Shown here piece after piece: positions 54,659-64,000 of a stretch of DNA of 64,000 nt. Numbering within the stretch: the first letter of the stretch is position 1; every line of letters begins with the position of its first letter. The notes beneath the pieces were generated by a model that was not told where the DNA came from, did no database searches, and saw nothing but the letters and a program-made list of their open reading frames with translations. Source of the stretch: Sphingobium sp. (GTDB lineage: Bacteria; Pseudomonadota; Alphaproteobacteria; Sphingomonadales; Sphingomonadaceae); assembly GCA_003248935.1 (NCBI GenBank), contig QFQF01000016.1:34259-98258 (forward strand), in the 5' to 3' direction. Position numbers and translations under genes: made by a program.

Positions 54659-54859
54659 TTACTTCGCGGCGCGGGCGCGTTCGCCCTGCAGCGTCTTGAT
54701 CCGCGCGATGTCCCGGCGCACTTCCTTCACCCGGCTCGGCTTTTCAAGCTGGTTGGTGGCGGCCTGGAAGCGCAGGTTGAACTGCTCACGCTTCAGGTTG
54801 TTGAGATCGGTCGACAGCTCGTCGTCCGACTTCGCTTTGAGGTCAGCGCTGTTCGCCAT
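54659..54859 (-). CDS. rpmC: 50S ribosomal protein L29
   Basis: 66 residues with [25 protein letters not shown] C-terminal half ([16 protein letters not shown] visible), standard L29. It starts 3 bases after the rplP stop. Confidence 0.96.
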   Translation of the reverse strand: MANSADLKAKSDDELSTDLNNLKREQFNLRFQAATNQLEKPSRVKEVRRDIARIKTLQGERARAAK

Positions 54860-54862
54860 CTC

Positions 54863-55294
54863 TTATGCTCCCAGGTGCGAGGTGTCGCCCAGGCGGGCAA
54901 CGACCTTCGTCTTGATCGGCAGCTTCATCGCGGCGCGCGAGAACGCTTCTGCCGCGAGCGGGCCGGGAACGCCGTCCAGCTCGAACAGGATGCGACCCGG
55001 CTTCACGCGAGCGGCCCAGTATTCGATCGAACCCTTGCCCTTACCCTGACGGACTTCGGCAGGCTTCTTCGACACGGGAACGTCCGGGAACACGCGGATC
55101 CACAAACGGCCCTGACGGCGGATGTGGCGGGTGATCGCACGACGGGCGGCCTCGATCTGGCGCGCGGTGATCCGCTCAGGCTCCAGGGCCTTCAGACCGT
55201 AGGAGCCGAAGTTCAGAGCGGCGCCACCCTTGGCGTCGCCCTTGATCCGGCCCTTGAAGGTCTTGCGGAACTTGGTTTTCTTCGGTTGCAGCAT
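54863..55294 (-). CDS. rplP: 50S ribosomal protein L16
   Basis: 143 residues: [16 protein letters not shown] at the start and [33 protein letters not shown] follows. Normal length for Alphaproteobacteria. Confidence 0.97.
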   Translation of the reverse strand: MLQPKKTKFRKTFKGRIKGDAKGGAALNFGSYGLKALEPERITARQIEAARRAITRHIRRQGRLWIRVFPDVPVSKKPAEVRQGKGKGSIEYWAARVKPGRILFELDGVPGPLAAEAFSRAAMKLPIKTKVVARLGDTSHLGA

Positions 55295-55314
55295 GTGCCT
55301 CTACCTCAATTCGC

Positions 55315-56010
55315 TCAGCGCGCCGGGCGCACGCCCGAGGTCTGCGCCTCGAGCATCAACCGGTCGGTGGCCATCGGGTCGTGGCCCAGGATCTCACCCT
55401 TGAAGATCCAGACCTTGATCCCGCAGACGCCATAGGCGGTGTGCGCCTCGGCCTCGGCATAGTCGACGTTACCACGCAGCGTGTGCAGCGGAACGCGACC
55501 CTCGCGGTACCACTCGACGCGCGCGATCTCCGCGCCGCCCAGACGGCCCGCGCAGGTGATCTTGATGCCTTCCGCACCCAGGCGGAGAGCAGACTGCACT
55601 GCGCGCTTCATCGCCCGGCGGAACGCAACGCGGCGCTCCAGCTGGTCGGCGACACCCTGTGCAACGAGCTTCGAGTCGATTTCCGGCTTGCGGATCTCGA
55701 CGATGTTGAGGCTGACGTCGCTGGTGGTGAACTCACCCAGCTTGCGGCGCAGCTTCTCGATGTCGGCACCCTTCTTGCCGATAATGACGCCCGGACGGGC
55801 GGCATAGATCGACACACGGCACAGCTTGGCGGGACGCTCGATCACCACCTTCGAGATCGCGGCCTGCGGCAGCGCCTTGAAGATGAACTTGCGGATCTTC
55901 AGATCCTCAAGCAGCAGGCGGCCATAGTCGGCGCCTTCGGCGTACCAGCGGCTGTCCCAGGTGCGGTTGATCTGCAGACGCAGACCGATCGGATTGCTCT
56001 TGTGACCCAT
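55315..56010 (-). CDS. rpsC: 30S ribosomal protein S3
   Basis: 231 residues: [22 protein letters not shown]-domain [15 protein letters not shown], and [23 protein letters not shown]. Standard S3 that binds mRNA at the entry channel. Confidence 0.97.
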   Translation of the reverse strand: MGHKSNPIGLRLQINRTWDSRWYAEGADYGRLLLEDLKIRKFIFKALPQAAISKVVIERPAKLCRVSIYAARPGVIIGKKGADIEKLRRKLGEFTTSDVSLNIVEIRKPEIDSKLVAQGVADQLERRVAFRRAMKRAVQSALRLGAEGIKITCAGRLGGAEIARVEWYREGRVPLHTLRGNVDYAEAEAHTAYGVCGIKVWIFKGEILGHDPMATDRLMLEAQTSGVRPAR

Positions 56011-56013
56011 GAC

Positions 56014-56400
56014 TTAAGCCTCCGCCTCTGCACTCTGCTCACGCACCACGATCCGAAGCCGGCTGAAGGGCTTCAGGATGCGGGTGGACTTGCCGCGGCC
56101 ACGTGCGTGGAAACGCTTCATGGTCAGCGCCTTGCCAACCGAAGCCTCCGCGACGACGAGCGCGTCGACGTCCAGATTGTGATTGTTTTCCGCATTGGCG
56201 ATGGCCGAAGCCAGAACCTTGCGGGCATCGACCGCCATCGCCTTCTTCGAGAAAGCGAGGACGCTCATCGCTTCCTCGACCTTGCGGCCACGGATCAGCG
56301 CGGCAACCAGGTTCAGCTTCTGCGCGGAACCGCGGATCGCGGTGCCCACAGCCAGCGCCTCGTTGTCAGCGACGCGGCGGGGGGATTTTGCCTTGCCCAT
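56014..56400 (-). CDS. rplV: 50S ribosomal protein L22
   Basis: 128 residues with [18 protein letters not shown] and [18 protein letters not shown], the exit-tunnel loop of L22. Start overlaps the rpsS stop by one base. Confidence 0.97.
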   Translation of the reverse strand: MGKAKSPRRVADNEALAVGTAIRGSAQKLNLVAALIRGRKVEEAMSVLAFSKKAMAVDARKVLASAIANAENNHNLDVDALVVAEASVGKALTMKRFHARGRGKSTRILKPFSRLRIVVREQSAEAEA

Positions 56401-56675
56401 TAGCGCTTGCCCTTCTTGTCGGCGGCGTGGCCGGGGAAGTAGCGCGTCGGAGCGAACTCGCCGAGCTTGTGGCCCACCATGTCCTCGTTCACCGAAACGG
56501 GAACGTGCTTGCGGCCGTTATAGACGCTGAACGTCAGGCCAACGAACTGCGGCAGGATGGTGGAGCGGCGCGACCAGGTCTTGATCGGCGCGCGGCCTCC
56601 GGCATCCTGTGCCGCTTCTGCCTTCTTGAGAAGGCTGAGGTCCACGAACGGACCTTTCCAGACGGAACGAGCCAT
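56400..56675 (-). CDS. rpsS: 30S ribosomal protein S19
   Basis: 91 residues; [18 protein letters not shown] and [22 protein letters not shown] are diagnostic. Six bases after the rplB stop. Confidence 0.97.
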   Translation of the reverse strand: MARSVWKGPFVDLSLLKKAEAAQDAGGRAPIKTWSRRSTILPQFVGLTFSVYNGRKHVPVSVNEDMVGHKLGEFAPTRYFPGHAADKKGKR

Positions 56676-56681
56676 CGCGGA

Positions 56682-57518
56682 TTACCTCTTCTTCTTGGCG
56701 TGACGCGAACGGATGATGAACTTGTCCGTCGCCTTGTTGTGACGGGTGCGCGCACCCTTGGTCGGCTTGCCCCACGGGGTGACCGGATGACGGCCGCCCG
56801 AGGTCCGGCCCTCACCACCGCCGTGCGGGTGGTCGACCGGGTTCTTCGCGACACCGCGCGTCAGCGGGCGCTTGCCGAGCCAGCGATTGCGGCCCGCCTT
56901 GGCAAGGTTGGTATTGCCGTTGTCGGGGTTCGACACGGCACCGACGGTGCCCATGCAGTCCGAACGGATGTAGCGCTGCTCGCCCGAGGACAGGCGGATC
57001 ATCACCATGCCGCGGTCACGGCCAACGAGCTGGGCGTAGGTGCCGGCCGAACGGGCGAGCTGACCGCCCTTGCCCGGCTTCATCTCCACATTGTGGATGA
57101 TGGTGCCGACCGGCATCTGGCCCAGCTCCATGGCGTTGCCCGGCTTCACGTCGGTCTTCTTGCCCGCAATGACCTTGTCACCCGGGGCAAGACGCTGCGG
57201 CGCCAGGATATAGGCCTGGGTGCCGTCGGCATAGTTGACCAGCGCGATGAACGCGGTGCGGTTCGGGTCATATTCCAGACGCTCGACCGTACCCTCAACG
57301 TCCCAGAGGCGACGCTTGAAGTCGATGATGCGATAGCGCTGCTTGTGACCGCCCGCGATACCGCGCGAGGTCACATGGCCCTTGTTGTTGCGGCCGCCGG
57401 TCTTGCGCTTGCCTTCGGTCAGCGCCTTGACCGGCTTGCCCTTGTGGAGCGCCGAACGGTCGACGAGAATCAGACCACGCCGTGCCGGGCTCGTCGGATT
57501 ATAATGCTTGAGTGCCAT
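56682..57518 (-). CDS. rplB: 50S ribosomal protein L2
   Basis: 278 residues, with [20 protein letters not shown] and the peptidyl-transferase-near [18 protein letters not shown] region here reading [18 protein letters not shown]. His229-type residue is kept. Confidence 0.97.
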   Translation of the reverse strand: MALKHYNPTSPARRGLILVDRSALHKGKPVKALTEGKRKTGGRNNKGHVTSRGIAGGHKQRYRIIDFKRRLWDVEGTVERLEYDPNRTAFIALVNYADGTQAYILAPQRLAPGDKVIAGKKTDVKPGNAMELGQMPVGTIIHNVEMKPGKGGQLARSAGTYAQLVGRDRGMVMIRLSSGEQRYIRSDCMGTVGAVSNPDNGNTNLAKAGRNRWLGKRPLTRGVAKNPVDHPHGGGEGRTSGGRHPVTPWGKPTKGARTRHNKATDKFIIRSRHAKKKR

Positions 57519-57531
57519 TATCCTGCCTGCC

Positions 57532-57846
57532 TCAGATACCGGTGGTGATGTCGATCGACTGGCCCTCGGCCAGCGTCACGATCGCCTTCTTGACGTCCGA
57601 ACGCTTGTAGGGCTTGCCCTTCCAGCGCTTCACCTTGCCCTTCTGGACGATGGTGTTGACCGCCTTCACGGTGACGCCGAACAGCGCCTCGACGGCCGCC
57701 TTGATCTCCGGCTTGGACGCGTCGTTCGCGACCTTGAAAACAACCGCGTTGTTCTCGGTCAGCAGAGTCGCCTTCTCGGTGATGTGCGGGGCGACGACAA
57801 CGTCATAGTGACGGTTGTCGACGGTGGTGGCCTGCTTCTTAGCCAT
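57532..57846 (-). CDS. rplW: 50S ribosomal protein L23
   Basis: 104 residues with [21 protein letters not shown] and [19 protein letters not shown]23 is a docking site for trigger factor and SRP near the exit tunnel. Overlaps rplD by 8 bases. Confidence 0.97.
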   Translation of the reverse strand: MAKKQATTVDNRHYDVVVAPHITEKATLLTENNAVVFKVANDASKPEIKAAVEALFGVTVKAVNTIVQKGKVKRWKGKPYKRSDVKKAIVTLAEGQSIDITTGI

Positions 57847-58462
57847 TGAAACGCGCCTCCAGCTTCTCGACCGCAGCGCGGGTCAGGACCAGCGAGTCAG
57901 CCTTCAGGATATCGTAGACATTGGCACCGACGGCCGGGAGGACGTCCACACCGATGAGGTTCGACGACGCCTTGGCGAAGCTGACGTTGATCGCGTCACC
58001 ATCGATGAACAGCACCTTGCCGAGGTTCAGCTTCGCGAGCTGATCCGCCAGCACCTTGGTCTTGCCGTCCTTGACGTCCAGATTGTCGAGCACGGTCAGC
58101 GTGCCGGCCTTCACCTTGGCGGAAAGCGCCATCTTCAGGCCGAGCGCGCGAACCTTCTTGTTCAGCGACGGGTTGAAATCGCGAACGCGGGGACCGTGGG
58201 CCTTACCACCGCCGATGAAGACGGGAGCGCGACGATCGCCGTGACGCGCCGTGCCGCCGCCCTTCTGGCGACCGAACTTCTTGCCGGTGCGGGCGACATC
58301 CGAACGCTCGCGGGCGGCGCGGGCAGTGCCGCGACGCTTCTCGAGCTGCCAGGTGACGACGCGATGCAGGATATCGGCGCGCGGATCGAGGCCGAACACG
58401 GCGTCGTTGAGCTCCACATCGCCCGATGCCTTGGCGTCGAGGGTCTGTACCTTGACCTTCAC
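57839..58462 (-). CDS. rplD: 50S ribosomal protein L4
   Basis: 207 residues, with [34 protein letters not shown] loop (shown here in part as [13 protein letters not shown]) and [13 protein letters not shown]. In E. coli L4 also represses the S10 operon; a candidate attenuator lies upstream of rplC here. Confidence 0.97.
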   Translation of the reverse strand: MKVKVQTLDAKASGDVELNDAVFGLDPRADILHRVVTWQLEKRRGTARAARERSDVARTGKKFGRQKGGGTARHGDRRAPVFIGGGKAHGPRVRDFNPSLNKKVRALGLKMALSAKVKAGTLTVLDNLDVKDGKTKVLADQLAKLNLGKVLFIDGDAINVSFAKASSNLIGVDVLPAVGANVYDILKADSLVLTRAAVEKLEARFNG

Positions 58463-58465
58463 TTC

Positions 58466-59224
58466 TTAGCCCTCCTGGCCATCGGTGGCTTCGCTCGCCA
58501 CAGCCTCATCGGCCGGGGTATCAGCGGGAGCCGCGTCGTTGCTGTTCGCCGCCTTCTTCAGGCTGGCGGGATAGGGAACGTCCGACGGACGCGGCACCTT
58601 GACGGCGTCGCTGACGGTCAGCCATGCACCCTTGGAGCCAGGAACGCTGCCCTTCACGAACAGCAGGCCACGCTCGACGTCGGTCCCGACGATCTCGAGG
58701 TTCTGCTGCGTGCGCTCACGGTCGCCCATATGCCCGGCCATCTTCTTGTTCTTGAAGACCTTGCCCGGATCCTGGCGGTTACCCGTCGAACCGTGCGCAC
58801 GATGGGAGATGGAAACGCCGTGGGTGGCGCGCATACCGCCGAAACCCCAGCGCTTCATGGCGCCGGCAAAGCCCTTACCCTGGGTGTGACCCGACACGTC
58901 GACCAGCTGGCCGGCAATGAAGTGATCAGCCGCGATCTCGGCGCCGACATCGAGGAGGGCATCCTCGGCGACGCGGAACTCGACCAGCTGCGCCTTGGGC
59001 TCAACTTCGGCCTTGGCAAAGTGACCACGCTGCGGCTTCGCAACGTTCTTTGCCTTCGCAACGCCGGCACCGAGCTGAACAGCAACATAGCCGTCCCTGT
59101 CGATTTCCTTGCGCGCGACAACCTGGTTACCTTCGAGCGCCAGGACGGTGACAGGCACGTGGCGGCCGTCATCCTTAAACAGGCGGGTCATCCCGACTTT
59201 CTTTGCGATCACGCCAGTGCGCAT
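58466..59224 (-). CDS. rplC: 50S ribosomal protein L3
   Basis: 252 residues. Starts [20 protein letters not shown] and holds the core [14 protein letters not shown] and [17 protein letters not shown] 35-40 residue Ala/Asp/Glu-rich tail ([16 protein letters not shown]) extends beyond E. coli L3 (209 residues). The ATG at 59224 is the family start; an upstream in-frame one adds 16 unrelated residues. Confidence 0.96.
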   Translation of the reverse strand: MRTGVIAKKVGMTRLFKDDGRHVPVTVLALEGNQVVARKEIDRDGYVAVQLGAGVAKAKNVAKPQRGHFAKAEVEPKAQLVEFRVAEDALLDVGAEIAADHFIAGQLVDVSGHTQGKGFAGAMKRWGFGGMRATHGVSISHRAHGSTGNRQDPGKVFKNKKMAGHMGDRERTQQNLEIVGTDVERGLLFVKGSVPGSKGAWLTVSDAVKVPRPSDVPYPASLKKAANSNDAAPADTPADEAVASEATDGQEG

Positions 59225-59274
59225 GATCCGTACTCCCAACAGAGGCCCATCCGAAAGGACGGGCGTATCCAACG

Positions 59275-59304
59275 AAAAAACCGCTCAGGATCACTCCCTT
59301 GCGG
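59275..59304 (-). terminator. Possible attenuator between rpsJ and rplC
   Basis: On the minus strand CCGCAAGG...CCTGAGCGG is an imperfect stem followed at once by TTTTTT (59275-59280). It lies in the 191-base rpsJ-rplC spacer, upstream of rplC. A terminator-like structure inside the S10 operon suggests transcription attenuation; it has no demonstrated role. Confidence 0.45.
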
Positions 59305-59415
59305 CCAACCCAATTCTCGATCACCCCGTCCGGGTTGGATGCCCATCACAAAGGAAGGGCGACGGGGGACCAGGACCACGACTTGCGTGCGGTATCCCTT
59401 TGTCGGCTCAGCCTA

Positions 59416-59724
59416 TCAGGCCAGCTTGATCTCGACGTTCACGCCGGCAGCCAGATCCAGCTTCATCAGCGCGTCGACCGTCTGCGGCGTCGGCTGCACA
59501 ATGTCAAGCATGCGCTTGTAGGTGCGGACCTCGAACTGCTCGCGCGACTTCTTGTCGATATGCGGGCCACGGTTGACCGTGAACTTCTCAATACGCGTCG
59601 GAAGAGGAATGGGGCCGCGGATCAGAGCGCCGGTGCGGCGCGCGGTTTCGGCGATGTCGCCGGTCGCCTGATCAAGCACGCGATGATCGAATGCCTTCAG
59701 GCGAATGCGGATGTTGCTGTCCAT
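59416..59724 (-). CDS. rpsJ: 30S ribosomal protein S10
   Basis: 102 residues, with [20 protein letters not shown] and [33 protein letters not shown] core ([14 protein letters not shown] visible). First gene of the S10 cluster, separated from tuf by a strong terminator, so a promoter for S10 is expected between 59725 and 59818. Confidence 0.97.
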   Translation of the reverse strand: MDSNIRIRLKAFDHRVLDQATGDIAETARRTGALIRGPIPLPTRIEKFTVNRGPHIDKKSREQFEVRTYKRMLDIVQPTPQTVDALMKLDLAAGVNVEIKLA

Positions 59725-59817
59725 GTCCTATACCGATGCGAAAGAGCCAAAAACAAAACCGCCCCAGCCTTGCCCTTCTAGCCCATGCGAGCCGGAGAAA
59801 GGCGATCCGAGGCGGCG

Positions 59818-59855
59818 AAAAACCGAGCGGCGCGAATCAGGCGATTCGCGCCGCT
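59818..59855 (-). terminator. Rho-independent terminator after tuf
   Basis: A perfect 13-bp stem, AGCGGCGCGAATC / GATTCGCGCCGCT, with a 4-base loop starts 11 bases past the tuf stop and is followed on the minus strand by CGG and TTTTT. It should separate tuf from rpsJ transcription. Confidence 0.85.
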
Positions 59856-59866
59856 GCAGCCCTATA

Positions 59867-61057
<1,191 letters not shown>

Positions 61058-61157
61058 TTCTCTCTACCTTCTAATCCAAACAGCTTTGGTTTGACCGCCA
61101 GGCCGCGCCTTGCGAAGGCGCGTCCATAGCAGCATATTTTGATAATTCCAGCCCCAA

Positions 61158-61179
61158 CCACGCCGGATTCCCGGCATGG
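61158..61179 (-). terminator. Hairpin in the fusA-tuf spacer
   Basis: CCATGCCGG / CCGGCGTGG (one G.U pair) with a GAAT loop lies 13 bases past the fusA stop. No T run follows, so it would be partial termination or a processing site. Confidence 0.35.
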
Positions 61180-61191
61180 TCAGGGAATTTT

Positions 61192-63264
<2,073 letters not shown>

Positions 63265-63387
63265 GATGCGTCTCCGTTGCCGGCAGGGCGGCGGTTGGGA
63301 TGAGAGTCTTGCGTGGCCCCTAAACCAATCCGTCCGCCATGGGTAGACCCCGGCGAACGGACCGTGTTTTCAGAGCAATCATGTAAA

Positions 63388-63415
63388 GAGGCGAGCGCCC
63401 GTCAGCGCCCGCCTC
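63388..63415 (-). terminator. Hairpin between rpsG and fusA
   Basis: GAGGCGGGCGC / GCGCTCGCCTC form an 11-bp stem (one G.U) with a 6-base loop, followed by TTTACATG on the minus strand. It could partially terminate rpsL-rpsG transcription before fusA. Confidence 0.5.
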
Positions 63416-63428
63416 CTTTATATAGTGC

Positions 63429-63899
63429 TTACCAGCGATAGTGCGAGAAGGCACGGTTGGCCTCGGCCATCCGGTGCGTATCCTCACGCTTCTTGACCGC
63501 ATTGCCACGGTTGTTCGCGGCATCCAGCAGTTCGCCGGACAGGCGGGCGGCCATCGTGGTCTCGCTGCGGTTGCGCGAAGCCGTGATCAGCCAGCGGATC
63601 GCCAGCGCCTGGGCACGCTCGGGGCGGACCTCGACGGGGACCTGATATGTCGCACCGCCGACGCGGCGGCTGCGGACCTCGATGCCCGGCTTCACATTGT
63701 TGAGGGCGTCATGGAACATCTGGATCGGGTCCTTCTTCGACCGCGTCTCGACAGTGTCGAGAGCGCCGTAGACGATGGACTCGGCGACGGCCTTCTTGCC
63801 GTCCTGCATGATGCTGTTCATGAACTTCGAAAGGACGATATCACCGAACTTGGGATCCGGCAGGATAACGCGCTTTTCGGGGCGACGACGACGTGACAT
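63429..63899 (-). CDS. rpsG: 30S ribosomal protein S7
   Basis: 156 residues; [20 protein letters not shown] at the N-terminus and [24 protein letters not shown] in the middle. Normal length and position between rpsL and fusA. Confidence 0.97.
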   Translation of the reverse strand: MSRRRRPEKRVILPDPKFGDIVLSKFMNSIMQDGKKAVAESIVYGALDTVETRSKKDPIQMFHDALNNVKPGIEVRSRRVGGATYQVPVEVRPERAQALAIRWLITASRNRSETTMAARLSGELLDAANNRGNAVKKREDTHRMAEANRAFSHYRW

Positions 63900-63917
63900 G
63901 GTTCTGGTCTCCCCTTC

Positions 63918-64000
63918 TTACTTCGGACGCTTCGCGCCGTACTTCGAACGGCTCTGCTTGCGGTCCTTGACGCCCTGGGTATCCAGAACGCCGCGCAGCA
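63918..64000 (-). CDS. rpsL: 30S ribosomal protein S12, C-terminal end only
   Basis: The last 26 codons read to a TAA: RGVLDTQGVKDRKQSRSKYG and then AKRPK, which is the conserved S12 C-terminus. The rest lies beyond the window. It is upstream of rpsG, as in the str operon. Confidence 0.95.
   Translation of the reverse strand, partial: LRGVLDTQGVKDRKQSRSKYGAKRPK

Overview
The window is a GC-rich chromosomal segment of an alphaproteobacterium, most likely a Sphingomonas or a close sphingomonad. The str/S10/spc ribosomal operons have alphaproteobacterial order, adenylate kinase follows secY and has a four-cysteine lid, and TonB-dependent uptake and sugar-acid catabolic genes sit around them. 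Genus is inferred from gene content and protein style; no 16S gene is present.

Layout. (1) 1-9631: a D-galactose/L-arabinose locus. On the minus strand lie a GguC/AraD1-type protein, sugar 1-dehydrogenase, exported GH51 arabinofuranosidase and a 2-dehydro-3-deoxygalactonokinase cut by the window edge. A divergent FadR-type regulator, a FucP-type permease, an aldose epimerase and an IlvD/Edd sugar-acid dehydratase complete it. Together they would release, import, oxidise, dehydrate and phosphorylate sugar. (2) 9700-16388: small regulators and membrane proteins, then a MarR-controlled tripartite efflux operon (marR, nodT-type outer-membrane factor, emrA-like, emrB-like). (3) 16515-34904: a catabolic block in which an amidase-signature enzyme, a P1 (BapA/DmpA/NylC-type) N-terminal-nucleophile peptidase and a NylB-like serine hydrolase are grouped with an oligopeptide ABC importer, an omega-aminotransferase, an aldehyde dehydrogenase, an SDR, an XRE-cupin regulator and a TonB-dependent receptor. 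The gene set fits uptake and breakdown of amide-linked omega- or beta-amino acids. The importer's binding protein and first permease are one 849-residue polypeptide. (4) 35019-43720: a ClpP-like protein with an altered triad, then transglutaminase/DUF2126, circularly permuted ATP-grasp/alpha-E and a second transglutaminase, a set predicted in the literature to be a peptide-ligation or tagging system; the usual NTN peptidase is absent here. (5) 43733-47389: acyltransferase, btaA-btaB for betaine-lipid synthesis, and a secreted SRPBCC protein. (6) 47465-64000: adk, secY and the spc, S10 and str ribosomal operons, all minus strand, ending inside rpsL.

Regulatory signals seen include palindromes next to most regulators, a strong terminator after tuf, a possible attenuator between rpsJ and rplC, and a hairpin-rich element inserted between rpmD and rplO. 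I saw no tRNA, rRNA, CRISPR array, insertion sequence or phage gene.
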